Origin: S34-282 sp034422075
GTDB taxonomy: Bacteria; Chloroflexota; Dehalococcoidia; Lucifugimonadales; Australimonadaceae
NCBI GenBank assembly: GCA_034422075.1
Contig: DAOUJX010000033.1
Span: forward strand, 1 to 33,418
Length of the DNA stretch: 33,418 bases
Direction of reading: 5' to 3'
Made by a program: the position numbers and the translations under genes. The notes under the pieces are model-generated. The model was not told the origin of the DNA. It saw only the letters and a list, made by a program, of their open reading frames with translations, and did not search any database. Shown piece after piece: positions 23,536-31,753 of the stretch; within the stretch, counting starts at the first letter, position 1; each line of letters begins with the position of its first letter.

Positions 23536-24303
23536 CTATGCCGTAGCGGCGGCCACCCCTGAAAGGTGCTTGGCAAAGAACGTAAACACCTTTTCCCACC
23601 CGTCTGCTGCTTGCTCGGCGCGGTAGGCAGGGCGCTCCCAGCTGAAGAACGCGTGGCCCGCACCATCGTAGCGATGGAACTCGTACTCCTTGCCGTGGCG
23701 CTGCAGTTCCACCTCCGTCCGGTTCACCTGCTCGATGTCCGGATTCGCGTCGTCATTGCCGAAGATCCCGAGGAGGGGACATCGTAAGTCCGCCGTCATG
23801 TCGATGACCGCCACGGGCTGATTCGGCGATAGCCGCTCCGGCTCGACGATGACGTTGCCGCCCCAACAGTCGACGGCTGCATCAACGTCCAAGCGCGCAC
23901 CGACCATGTATGCAACACGCCCGCCTGAGCAGAAGCCGATCACACCGACCCGGCCGATATCGAAGTCGCGTTCGCTCGAGCGCAGGTAGTCGAGCCCCGC
24001 CTGCAGGTCGCCAAGCATCTCCTCGTCGTTTAAGCCGCCGTTGTCCCGGATGTGCTGTACACGCTCTTGGCGCGGCAAGTCGGGAACGCGCTCCTGTACG
24101 TTGGGGCAGATCGCAGCATACCCGTGGTGGGCGAACCGACGCGCCGTCTCCAAGCTCTCTACGTCCCAACCTGGCAGGTGATGCGCAATGAGCACGCCGG
24201 GAAACGGCCCGGGCTCCATCGGCCGTGCGACGTAGGCGCGTATCGGCAACCCGCCGTGCCCCGTGATTTGGACGGTCTCCGCTACCAAGTCGCCCGCAGC
24301 CAT
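23536..24303 (-). CDS. Dienelactone hydrolase family protein
   Basis: A 255-residue hydrolase of the family that opens dienelactone in chloroaromatic or protocatechuate-type breakdown. The catalytic triad is visible: Cys in GFCSGGR, Asp in NDDANPD and His in GAGHAFF. The product starts MAAGDLVAETV and has no signal peptide, so it is cytoplasmic. The ATG at 24303 is preceded by GGAGG; an upstream in-frame start at 24360 is rejected because it overlaps the end of the glycosyltransferase gene and has no ribosome site. It lies between the MFS gene and the glycosyltransferase gene on the same strand. Many members of the family act on other esters, so the substrate is open. Confidence 0.9.
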   Translation of the reverse strand: MAAGDLVAETVQITGHGGLPIRAYVARPMEPGPFPGVLIAHHLPGWDVESLETARRFAHHGYAAICPNVQERVPDLPRQERVQHIRDNGGLNDEEMLGDLQAGLDYLRSSERDFDIGRVGVIGFCSGGRVAYMVGARLDVDAAVDCWGGNVIVEPERLSPNQPVAVIDMTADLRCPLLGIFGNDDANPDIEQVNRTEVELQRHGKEYEFHRYDGAGHAFFSWERPAYRAEQAADGWEKVFTFFAKHLSGVAAATA

Positions 24304-24356
24304 TAGTCGCCTCCGTTCGCCGTTTGTAGGGAGTTTCCGGCGGCGCGTCCACCCTG

Positions 24357-25952
24357 TCAACGCGCCGCCCTTCGCTGCTCCAACTCGACCAGCAGGAACG
24401 ACCGCGACCCGCGCGGATACTCCACGATGTGCTTCACCGTCACCTCGAAGCGGGCCCTATCGACGTGCCCGGGCCTCAGTGCGAACAGCTGCCGCCGTGA
24501 ATCGTCGTACAGGCTATCGTCGCCGAGGGCACACTTGGCGCATCCCTCCGGGGCGTAGAAGCGGAGGAAGATGTACGGTTCGTTGACATCCCCCTCCATT
24601 ACCAGCTGGTCATACTCCGATTCGACTGACTCGAAGTACTTGATGACATCTCTCGGCCCGTACTGCCAGCCCCAGTAGCGCGCGGCGACCTCCGGATAGC
24701 GATTGTGGTACTCGTACAAGTACGCGCCGAGCCCCGCGAGCGCCAGGGCGACGATGATGCCCGCCACGGGCGCCGGGGTCAGCCGGAGCGGGCGTAGGAT
24801 GCGTACCTGCACGACGCCCTGGGTCAGCAGGACGGTACCGTATCCCGAAAGTATCGCCATGGCCGCAGTGCCTAGGATCGCCCGGCTGCTGGTGGGGCTA
24901 TCGGCACTCAATGCTCCGGCTATCGGATAGAGTCCCACTAGCGCGAGGAGCAGGCCCTTCTCCCGGGTCGGGCGAAGGACCAGCCCCAAGAGGCCCAATG
25001 CAGCTACCGGCAGTTGCACTAGGTGCAGCAGGCCGGTGCCCGGCAGGTAATGGCGAAGCCATCCTTGGTTGTCCCCCTCTAGGAACAAGAATGAGAGCGT
25101 GAAGTAAGAGCGGTACTGCTCGGAGAAGCGCTTGGCCGTATCCCAGGCACCCAACCCGAGGTTGCTGATACCGACGTCGACGTAGCGGTCGCCACTATCC
25201 GAAAGGAGGTGCAGCATGACGGGTATGCTCATCAGCGCGAAAGCTGCCACGCCGGCGCCCGCCTGACGCCTACGCGCCCACAGTTCGCGCCAGTAGAGAG
25301 CGGCGATTATGGCTAGCAGCGGCGGCAGCACCACCCACGCAGCACGGTATGTGTACGCCGTCAGCCCAAATGCGATTGCGGAGACCAAGAGAAAGCCGCT
25401 GTTGCCACGCATCCCTCGGATGAAGAGGTAGAGCGCTATCGCAAGCAGCGGGACGAAAGTGACGAGTTCGCCCAGCCCCGTCCGGCTGTAGTGGATGTGC
25501 CACGGCATGACAGCCAGGAAGAAGGCAGCCGACAGTCCCACAGTTCGGCTCTTGAGCGCCGTACTCGCCAGCAAGTACACCGCGCCGATTGCGAGCACGC
25601 CGTAGGCCACCGACGCTAAGCGTACGGCAATCTCCGTCAGGCCCAGCGCCGCGATGAACGGCACGAGGCTGTAGATGTACACCGGCAGTTTGTACTCACC
25701 GAACGCCTCGAAGAGCACCGGCCAGCCCTCGCCGTGCTCGTCGACGCCGTCCCGTAGAATCGTGTAGGCGTTGTAGCCTGCCGATGCCTCATCCGCGAAG
25801 AACCCCGGCGGGTTCTCGCCAATCCCGACGCTCCTTACTGCCGCGCCGAACACCAGAACCACCGCCAACCCCGCCCAAATCCCGTGGCGGCGCAAGAAAG
25901 AAGCGCTTCGAGCGCTCTCGGTCGCTGCCGTTCTCGAAATGCCCCGGCCCAT
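24357..25952 (-). CDS. GT-C fold membrane glycosyltransferase (GT39/ArnT-like)
   Basis: A polytopic membrane protein of 531 residues that probably moves a sugar from a lipid-phosphate donor to a protein or lipid on the outer side. A first transmembrane helix (about 25-43) is followed by the periplasmic loop FFADEASAGYNAY with Asp54-Glu55, the metal/acceptor motif of GT-C enzymes. About ten more helices follow, then a soluble C-terminal domain from about residue 420 with a CAKC motif. The start is the ATG at 25952. It has no ribosome site, and a TATACT box lies ten bases before it. The dienelactone hydrolase ATG is 53 bases downstream. Donor and acceptor are unknown. Confidence 0.83.
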   Translation of the reverse strand: MGRGISRTAATESARSASFLRRHGIWAGLAVVLVFGAAVRSVGIGENPPGFFADEASAGYNAYTILRDGVDEHGEGWPVLFEAFGEYKLPVYIYSLVPFIAALGLTEIAVRLASVAYGVLAIGAVYLLASTALKSRTVGLSAAFFLAVMPWHIHYSRTGLGELVTFVPLLAIALYLFIRGMRGNSGFLLVSAIAFGLTAYTYRAAWVVLPPLLAIIAALYWRELWARRRQAGAGVAAFALMSIPVMLHLLSDSGDRYVDVGISNLGLGAWDTAKRFSEQYRSYFTLSFLFLEGDNQGWLRHYLPGTGLLHLVQLPVAALGLLGLVLRPTREKGLLLALVGLYPIAGALSADSPTSSRAILGTAAMAILSGYGTVLLTQGVVQVRILRPLRLTPAPVAGIIVALALAGLGAYLYEYHNRYPEVAARYWGWQYGPRDVIKYFESVESEYDQLVMEGDVNEPYIFLRFYAPEGCAKCALGDDSLYDDSRRQLFALRPGHVDRARFEVTVKHIVEYPRGSRSFLLVELEQRRAAR

Positions 25953-25961
25953 CGCGGCGGG

Positions 25962-25967
25962 AGTATA
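25962..25967 (-). promoter_or_regulatory. -10 box close to the glycosyltransferase start
   Basis: On the minus strand TATACT (25967-25962) is followed by nine bases and then the ATG at 25952. Transcription would start one to three bases before the ATG, giving an almost leaderless message. The -35 would fall inside the neighbouring hairpin and is not consensus. Confidence 0.3.
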
Positions 25968-25968
25968 A

Positions 25969-26000
25969 GCGTAGCCCTGGCTTAAAGCCCCGGCCTACGC
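25969..26000 (-). terminator. Hairpin between epimerase and glycosyltransferase genes
   Basis: GCGTAG (25969-25974) pairs with CTACGC (25995-26000), and the inner GGCT/AGCC around TAA extends the stem. It lies about 110 bases after the epimerase stop. There is no T-run. The core resembles the hairpin at 31696-31725. Confidence 0.4.
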
Positions 26001-26107
26001 CATCCGATAGCGCGGAATGGAGTTGGGTGCGCGCCCCTCGAGAGCCACAGGGCGGACGGGGCATATGCTGGCTTGGCATCCCCTGCCCACGCCGGGTGGC
26101 GCAGCGC

Positions 26108-26977
26108 CTACGCGTCGCGCCAGGTGACCTCCGGGCGCCAGCCAAGCATGCGCGCCGCCTTCTCATGGCTGATCGGGGAGTCGAAGCCCTTGATCACCGC
26201 CTTGCGTTCGGCGTCGGGGTACCAGCGCTGTATCAGCTCCTCCGTGGGCGTATTCGACAGCGTGTCCGCCGCCTGTATGAAGAACGCCTCGTGGCCAATC
26301 CAGTCCTTCTCTATGGACAGCACTACCGCGCGTGCCGCATCGTCCACGTCGACCCAGCTCCAAAAGTTCTTGGCGTGCCGCTCGTCATCGGGCGACCCCT
26401 TGTCGTCGCCCGCGTTCCACTGCCCCTGGCGCTCGCGCGTCCACAGGCCGTGGAAACGCATACTCGATATCTGCATCATTCGCCGGCGGCAGAACGCCTC
26501 GGCCATCATTTCGCCTAGCCACTTTGACTGCGCATAGGCGTCGGCCACTTTGGTCGGAGACTCCTCGTCCAGTGGAAAGTACTCGCGCGGCTGGAGCGAC
26601 CAGAATGACGCGCCTATGGCGTTGATGGACGAGGCCATAACCACCTTCTCGACGCCATGGATTTCCGCCGCCTCAAGCACATTCCAGTTGGCCGTCATAT
26701 TGAGGCGGAAGACCTCATGCTCCGGAGCCCAGACAGGGTTGGGGATAGCCGCCATGTGGACGATGGCGTCAACTCCCTTGGCTACCGCCGTGACCATCCC
26801 GAGGTCGGTCGCCTCGATGATCACGTAGCGCAGCGTGCTGGGCAACGAGTCGAAGCGAGGCATCCCCCCCTCCGGCGGATTGATGTCAGCACTGATGACG
26901 CTGTGCCCAGCATCGAGAAGTTGAGGGACGATGTGGCGCCCTGCAAGGCCGGACCCGCCCGTTACTAGAACTCTCAC
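26108..26977 (-). CDS. NAD-dependent epimerase/dehydratase (extended SDR)
   Basis: A 289-residue extended short-chain dehydrogenase. The nucleotide motif is GGSGLAG near the N-terminus, the acidic residue after beta2 is in SADINPP (NAD preference), and the active site is SS...YAQSK with Tyr and Lys correctly spaced. It is shorter than most sugar-nucleotide epimerases and resembles the uronate/sugar dehydrogenase-like or UDP-glucose epimerase-like members, so the substrate is open. The start is taken as the second GTG (26977), five bases after AAGGAG; the first GTG (26983) overlaps the ribosome site. The GNAT gene is about 90 bases upstream. A hairpin lies downstream. Confidence 0.88.
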   Translation of the reverse strand: MRVLVTGGSGLAGRHIVPQLLDAGHSVISADINPPEGGMPRFDSLPSTLRYVIIEATDLGMVTAVAKGVDAIVHMAAIPNPVWAPEHEVFRLNMTANWNVLEAAEIHGVEKVVMASSINAIGASFWSLQPREYFPLDEESPTKVADAYAQSKWLGEMMAEAFCRRRMMQISSMRFHGLWTRERQGQWNAGDDKGSPDDERHAKNFWSWVDVDDAARAVVLSIEKDWIGHEAFFIQAADTLSNTPTEELIQRWYPDAERKAVIKGFDSPISHEKAARMLGWRPEVTWRDA

Positions 26978-27068
26978 ACTCACTCCTTACACATCCGGCC
27001 TCTTGTCCAATTGGCCGGAAGGCGTTCAGTGTCACAGCGCGCGCGCCTTCGCGCAAGCGCCCTCCCTC

Positions 27069-27683
27069 CTACCGCTCAGCGGCTGCTTGTAGGGAGGGGG
27101 CTGGCAGCACCATTCCTCGCAGCCACAGTTGCGCGCTCACCCGCTCCTCCGTCATTACGCGAAATCCGAGTGATGAGTAGAGCGCGACGTTTGCCTTTGA
27201 CGTCGTGTTCAGGTAGACGGGCAGGGCGTCTAGGGAGGCTAGCGCCATGCCGTGGCGTACCAGCCGCGTGCCGAGGCCACGCCGCTGGCTTTCAGGGGCA
27301 ACGCCGACTATCTCCAGGTACCAATGCGCTCCGCTGATAGCCCGGTGATGGACAGTTTCGGCCCAGTGGTTGAACGTGCCCATTCGTTCCAGAGCATCCG
27401 GCTCAATCTCGAAACGCTCCCGAAATTCCGCCGGTTGCTCCGTCGGGGGAAACCATATTGACGCGGCTTGGACGATACCGCTCTCGATAACGCCCCATAC
27501 GCGCCCATGCGTCAGCCCGTGGCGCAGTATTGGTCGCAGCACCCCCGCGGACACGGGAAGGCGGTCGCGGTCTTTCGCCACATAGCGAATCACAGGATCG
27601 TCCACGAAAGCGCGCGCAAGGACCTCGGCCGCGCCCTCATAGTGCTCCGAGGCCAAGTCAGCTATGCCGCCAGCGTCCGTCAC
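27069..27683 (-). CDS. GNAT-family N-acetyltransferase
   Basis: About 204 residues with the acetyl-CoA motif in VGVAPESQRRGLGTRLV (Gln/Arg-Arg-x-Gly-x-Gly form) and a typical final part in which NTTSKANVALYSSLGF precedes the last strand. The N-terminal half has RAFVDDPVIRYVA, seen in GNATs that act on small molecules or peptides. The start is set at the GTG at 27683, 25 bases after the SDR stop; earlier in-frame starts overlap the SDR gene and give unlikely residues. The ribosome site is weak, so this start is the least certain part. It lies within the minus-strand catabolic cluster but has no clear link to it. Confidence 0.8.
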   Translation of the reverse strand: MTDAGGIADLASEHYEGAAEVLARAFVDDPVIRYVAKDRDRLPVSAGVLRPILRHGLTHGRVWGVIESGIVQAASIWFPPTEQPAEFRERFEIEPDALERMGTFNHWAETVHHRAISGAHWYLEIVGVAPESQRRGLGTRLVRHGMALASLDALPVYLNTTSKANVALYSSLGFRVMTEERVSAQLWLRGMVLPAPSLQAAAER

Positions 27684-27708
27684 GGGGCGGATGTCCCAAT
27701 CTGTGTGC

Positions 27709-28635
27709 CTATGGGCCGACGTCCATTGGAATGAGCGGCAGCGGTCCGGCCTTCTCCGCCGGCGGCATGTAGGGCCAGTACTTGGCCATCGCACCCCCAT
27801 CCACCGTGTAGTCGGTGCCGGTAATCAGGCGCGCGTAGTCGGAGCACATCCATGCAACGACATGCCCGTAGTCGGTCGGCGTCGGCAGTTCGCCCAGGGG
27901 CACCATCGACGCGAAGTCCGCGGAACCGCCCGTCCGGTGCGGCTGGTCGTCTTGGCCACCTGCATTCTCACGAGGGGTCTGACCCGGTAGCCCGGTCATG
28001 CCGAACGGCCCGCCACCCTGACCGGCAGCCGCTCTGGCAGCGACCAGTTCAGGATTGTCGACCTGCGTCGCAGTTGGCGTGAAGCTGTTGATACGGATCC
28101 CGTAGGGCGCAAGGTCCATCGCGGCCGCGCGCACGAACTGTATGATGCCGCCCTTGCTGGAGCAGTAGCCTACGCTGTTCGCGCGGCCCTGCCAGCCTGC
28201 CGTCGATACGATGCAGATGATGCTTCCCTTGATGCCCCTTTCCACCATCTGACGTCCTACCCATTTGGTGTTGAAGAAGTTGCCGGACAGGTTGACCATA
28301 ATCTGCCGGGTCCAGCGATCCCCCTCGAAGTCCAGTACGCTGGCGCCGCCGTCAATGCCGGCGCAGTTGATGAGGATGTCGATGTGTCCCCACTCATCGA
28401 CCACCTTCTGGACGTACGCCTTCACCTGCTCTTCGTCCGAAACGTCGCCTGGGACGGCCATTGCGTCGATGCCGTTACGCTGCAACCGCTCGACGGTCGA
28501 TTGAACCGCCTCGGCGCGGATGTCATTGCAGGCCACCTTAGCTCCGTACTTGCCGAGCATCAGCGCAAGCCCGCCTCCGATGTTGGGGCCCACGCCAGTG
28601 ACCAGCGCCACTTTGCCATTCAGATTGATCTCCAT
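27709..28635 (-). CDS. Short-chain dehydrogenase/reductase (classical SDR)
   Basis: A 308-residue NAD(P)-dependent oxidoreductase. The cofactor loop is TGVGPNIGGG, NCAG is in INCAGIDGG, and the active site is ST...YCSSK (Ser, Tyr, Lys). Asp in CNDIRAE after beta2 favours NAD. An insertion of about 45 residues rich in Gly, Gln and Pro (from about 215 to 260) sits in the substrate loop, longer than in most classical SDRs, and the C-terminus extends past the usual end. The ATG at 28635 follows AGAGGAG. It lies 41 bases after the aldo/keto reductase gene on the same strand. A dehydrogenase acting on an alcohol or cis-diol from the oxygenase reaction is a reasonable inference. Confidence 0.9.
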   Translation of the reverse strand: MEINLNGKVALVTGVGPNIGGGLALMLGKYGAKVACNDIRAEAVQSTVERLQRNGIDAMAVPGDVSDEEQVKAYVQKVVDEWGHIDILINCAGIDGGASVLDFEGDRWTRQIMVNLSGNFFNTKWVGRQMVERGIKGSIICIVSTAGWQGRANSVGYCSSKGGIIQFVRAAAMDLAPYGIRINSFTPTATQVDNPELVAARAAAGQGGGPFGMTGLPGQTPRENAGGQDDQPHRTGGSADFASMVPLGELPTPTDYGHVVAWMCSDYARLITGTDYTVDGGAMAKYWPYMPPAEKAGPLPLIPMDVGP

Positions 28636-28676
28636 CGTTGCTCCTCTGCTAGGTGAGATACCTCGCTGCACAATGC

Positions 28677-29705
28677 TCAGCGCGCGCCTTGCGCCGCCTG
28701 CCCCGTGCTGCCCTGCAGCCCAGCGCGTGCGCCTACGCCGCCTGCCGTCCCGTCGACCACTTCGCCCGTGCCGTCCCATGCCGCGAGCGTGTTCACCTCA
28801 TGCACCTCTTCGGGCGTCAGCACCCACTCGGCTGCGGCGACGTTCGCCTCGATCTGCGCTTCGCTGCTCGTACCTGCGATGACGCTTGGTATGCATGAGT
28901 GCGCGAGCAGCCAAGCAAACGCTAGGTCGAGCACGCTGTGGCCGCGCTCGGCGGTGAATGCCTCAAGCTTGGCCAACACACCCTCATTTCGCTCGTTCCG
29001 CGTCTTGGCGATGATGCCGCTCCCCTCGGCGCCCCGCGACCCGGCCGGTGCCGGCTGGCCGGGCTGGTACTTGCCGGTTAGGAAGCCCCCGCCGAGCGGA
29101 AAGTAGGGCAAGAACCCGATGTTGTAGCGTTCGCAGAAGGGGATGATTTCCAATTCGACGTGGCGACGCAACACGTTGTAGTGGTTCTGTGACGAGACCA
29201 TCCGCGGCCATCCGTGCTCATCCGCCGCAGCATTCGTCACTGCGTGACGCCACGCCCCGTAGTTGCACTCCCCGATGTAGCGCACCTTGCCCTGTTCCAC
29301 CAGTTCCGCCAGTGGCTCGAGCACTTCCTCTTCCGATACCTTCGGGTCGGGCTGGTGCACCTGATACAGGTCGATGTAGTCGGTCTGCATCTTCTGCAGG
29401 CTCTCTTCCGCCTGTGCCAAGACGTACTCGCGCACGGACGCGCCCTCGGGCCGGTTCCGCATTATGAACTTGGTCGCTATCAGCATCTGGTCGCGCCGAC
29501 CCTTCAGCGCGTTGCCTAGGAAGCGCTCGCTCGCTCCTTCGCCGTAGCCGATGGCGGTGTCGACGAAGTTCACGCCCAATTCGAGCGCGCGGTCGATGTT
29601 GCGAATCGTCTGCTCTTGGTCGAGTCGGGGAGGGCCGTATACGTTGCCACCCAGCCCGACAACCGAAACGTTGAGGTCGCTGTCGCCCAGTTGACGGTAT
29701 TCCAT
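28677..29705 (-). CDS. Aldo/keto reductase
   Basis: A 342-residue TIM-barrel oxidoreductase using NAD(P)H. The catalytic tetrad is visible: Asp and Tyr in VDTAIGYGEG, Lys in IATKF and His in YQVHQPD. The sequence EYRQLGDSDLNVSVVGLGG at the start is typical of the family, and the AKR phosphate-binding part near the end is IPSVIAGTSSEAQIEANV. The ATG at 29705 has a GGGGGA segment upstream. The C-terminal tail of about 20 residues is Gly/Ala-rich. It lies in the run of minus-strand genes following the Rieske oxygenase. A carbonyl intermediate of the breakdown pathway is the likely substrate, by inference. Confidence 0.92.
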   Translation of the reverse strand: MEYRQLGDSDLNVSVVGLGGNVYGPPRLDQEQTIRNIDRALELGVNFVDTAIGYGEGASERFLGNALKGRRDQMLIATKFIMRNRPEGASVREYVLAQAEESLQKMQTDYIDLYQVHQPDPKVSEEEVLEPLAELVEQGKVRYIGECNYGAWRHAVTNAAADEHGWPRMVSSQNHYNVLRRHVELEIIPFCERYNIGFLPYFPLGGGFLTGKYQPGQPAPAGSRGAEGSGIIAKTRNERNEGVLAKLEAFTAERGHSVLDLAFAWLLAHSCIPSVIAGTSSEAQIEANVAAAEWVLTPEEVHEVNTLAAWDGTGEVVDGTAGGVGARAGLQGSTGQAAQGAR

Positions 29706-29760
29706 GTTCCAATTCCCCCTGTGTTGGCCTCTTGCTCCTTGGAAGACGGCGAAGCCATCG

Positions 29761-30648
29761 CTACTCGACAGCTTCGCCCTTGATGAACTGGATCACGCGC
29801 CTGTTGAATAGGTCTGGCTTCTCCCAGTGCGCCCACCAGCCCGTCTCCGGCATAAGCCGGAATTGTGCGTTGGGAATCAGCGATGCAATCCGCTCGCCCG
29901 CATCCGGCCCTAGCCCGCTATTGCCGTCGCACCACAGCACCAGTGTCGGCAGCTGAATCGTCGCTATCTGCTCCTCGCTATAGTTGTGGCGCGTAGCGTC
30001 GGGCCGCGAGTAGTACTTGCGCTGCCCCTCGTTCGTCGAGGGGCGCGAGTAGTGCGCCAGCCGCACGTCTACCAACTCGTCCGTTACCCGCTCCGGGTGG
30101 GCGAAATGCATGACCATGAGCAGGCGCGCCTTGATGCCGTCCCACGTCGGATTGTCCAGCAGCTGCAGTGTTCGATCACGCATGGTCATTCCCCCGACGG
30201 GCGGGAGCGGAGGCTTGTACGTTCCCTCTTTGAGGTTCACCGCGATACCTGACTCGAAGATGATGCCCTTCAGTCGCTCTGGGTGCTCCATCACCAGTGG
30301 CGTTATGCCGGAACCGCCCCCTGCCTCGCCATGAATCCACACCCTGTCGAGGCCCAGTGCATCCATCACGTCGAGCACCTGCTCCGACACCAGCGCGTTG
30401 AAGTCGTCCACTTCGGCCGGCACGTCGGACAGCCCGTGGCACAGCATCTCCATTCCCACGACGTGGAAGTGCTCCGCGAGCGGCATCACATTGTATGCAA
30501 ACGTCTCGACGTGACCGCCTCCTCCGTGCGCCATGACGAGCGTCTCTGCGTGCCCACGCCCCGCCTCGACGATGCGCGTGCGGTATTTTGCTCCCTGTAC
30601 AAAGCGCACCTCGGCGCCCATCAGGGCATTCCAGATAGTCTGTGGCAT
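29761..30648 (-). CDS. Alpha/beta hydrolase-fold protein lacking the catalytic triad
   Basis: A 295-residue protein clearly of the alpha/beta hydrolase fold (HGGGGHVETF oxyanion loop, PERLKGIIFESG after the elbow), but the triad is gone. The elbow that reads GNSMGG in relatives is GEAGGG, so Ser is Ala. The acid region WGRDD is WCDGNSG, and the GHW of the base is GWW, so His is Trp. The reading frame is intact with AGGAGG before the ATG at 30648, so it is not a pseudogene by the usual signs. It lies 14 bases after a hydrolase gene with an intact triad, which is itself beside the Rieske oxygenase. A role as binding protein, partner or enzyme of different chemistry is possible. Confidence 0.85.
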   Translation of the reverse strand: MPQTIWNALMGAEVRFVQGAKYRTRIVEAGRGHAETLVMAHGGGGHVETFAYNVMPLAEHFHVVGMEMLCHGLSDVPAEVDDFNALVSEQVLDVMDALGLDRVWIHGEAGGGSGITPLVMEHPERLKGIIFESGIAVNLKEGTYKPPLPPVGGMTMRDRTLQLLDNPTWDGIKARLLMVMHFAHPERVTDELVDVRLAHYSRPSTNEGQRKYYSRPDATRHNYSEEQIATIQLPTLVLWCDGNSGLGPDAGERIASLIPNAQFRLMPETGWWAHWEKPDLFNRRVIQFIKGEAVE

Positions 30649-30662
30649 CGGCGTCTACCCTC

Positions 30663-31634
30663 CTATTGTCTCTCGACGTACTGCGCCAGTTCGGGCCGGC
30701 GCTTGGAAACGCCCGCGCGGTCGGCTGTCTGCCGGGTCACCCTACCGGTCGGGAAGAACTCCAAGAACACCTGATTGAAGGTCTCCGGCTGGTCTGTCTG
30801 CCCCTGGTGGCCACAGTTCTCAGGGTAGAAGTACTGTATCCACGGCGTGATGTCCTCTTGCGTGTAGGCGTTGACCACCGGATTCAGTATGTCGTCCTCT
30901 CCCCACAGGAGGATGTGAGGAATGCCTAGGCGCTCGAGCCGCCCCTGCGGTTGGTAGCGTTGCTGGAGCGCCGGCTCCTGCTCGAAGCGGTCGCCCGCCG
31001 CGTGATACGCCGCCAGCGATTCGCGCTGCGCGATGGCCGCACGCGTACGCATCTCGAGTAGGTCGTCGGTGATGGCCGTCGGGTCGGCGATGATGGGCTC
31101 CATCATCTTCCGCATCGATGCAGGCGTCCCATCAAAGGTCTCGCGGTTGAGCCCGCGTACGCTCATCGTCCGCACTATTTGGTCCGGCGGCACGAGGCCA
31201 GGGATGTTGCCTGCGATGAGCACGAAGTTGACGACGCGCTCAGGGTGTGAAATGGCAAAGCGCCACGTATTGCTCGACCCCATCGAGTTGCCTGCGAAGT
31301 GGGCTCGGTCGATGCACAGCGCATCCATGAACTCGCGCAGAAACTCGACATGGCTGTGAAAGCCGTGGATGGGCCAGTGCTCCGGGCGAGTATCGGACAT
31401 TCCGTAGCCTGGGAAGTCGGGCGCATACACGCGGTAGCCGTGCGCACCGAGCTCTGCCAGTTGAAAGCGCCAGCCCGCTAAGCCAGACGAGCCGGGCAGC
31501 CCGCCGTGGCAGAGCATGATGGCCGGTCCTGTATCGCCCGCCGTCATGTAGTGTGCGACAGCTCCGCTTGCGAGCCGGACACGGCGACTCATGATGCCCT
31601 CGTGGTCGATCAACCCCTCTTCCGTAAGCGCCAT
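30663..31634 (-). CDS. Alpha/beta hydrolase next to Rieske oxygenase
   Basis: A 323-residue alpha/beta hydrolase with complete catalytic features: oxyanion loop HGGLPGSSG, nucleophile elbow GNSMGS (Ser), acid WGEDDILNP (Asp) and base NCGHQGQ (His). It resembles meta-cleavage product hydrolases and related C-C or ester hydrolases. The start ATG at 31634 follows AGGGAGG. The C-terminal 35 residues are an extra charged tail. It is separated from the oxygenase beta gene by 119 bases that hold a strong hairpin, so it may be under partly separate control. The triad-less hydrolase gene follows by 14 bases. It probably processes a ring-opened product of the oxygenase pathway, an inference from position. 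Confidence 0.9.
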   Translation of the reverse strand: MALTEEGLIDHEGIMSRRVRLASGAVAHYMTAGDTGPAIMLCHGGLPGSSGLAGWRFQLAELGAHGYRVYAPDFPGYGMSDTRPEHWPIHGFHSHVEFLREFMDALCIDRAHFAGNSMGSSNTWRFAISHPERVVNFVLIAGNIPGLVPPDQIVRTMSVRGLNRETFDGTPASMRKMMEPIIADPTAITDDLLEMRTRAAIAQRESLAAYHAAGDRFEQEPALQQRYQPQGRLERLGIPHILLWGEDDILNPVVNAYTQEDITPWIQYFYPENCGHQGQTDQPETFNQVFLEFFPTGRVTRQTADRAGVSKRRPELAQYVERQ

Positions 31635-31695
31635 TGGATAGGCCTCCCTTCTGCGGGCACGAGTCTACGCCAAACCACCTCATCGTGCAGCACAG

Positions 31696-31725
31696 CAAGG
31701 CCCCGGCATCAAAGCCGGGGCCTTG
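31696..31725 (-). terminator. Perfect 12-bp hairpin between oxygenase beta and hydrolase genes
   Basis: CAAGGCCCCGGC (31696-31707) and GCCGGGGCCTTG (31714-31725) form a perfect 12-bp stem with a 6-base loop. It lies 29 bases after the beta-subunit stop. No T-run follows on either strand, so it may attenuate transcription or shield the 3' end of the oxygenase message. Confidence 0.5.
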
Positions 31726-31753
31726 GCGATTCGCAATCGAGAGGGTGGGGCGG

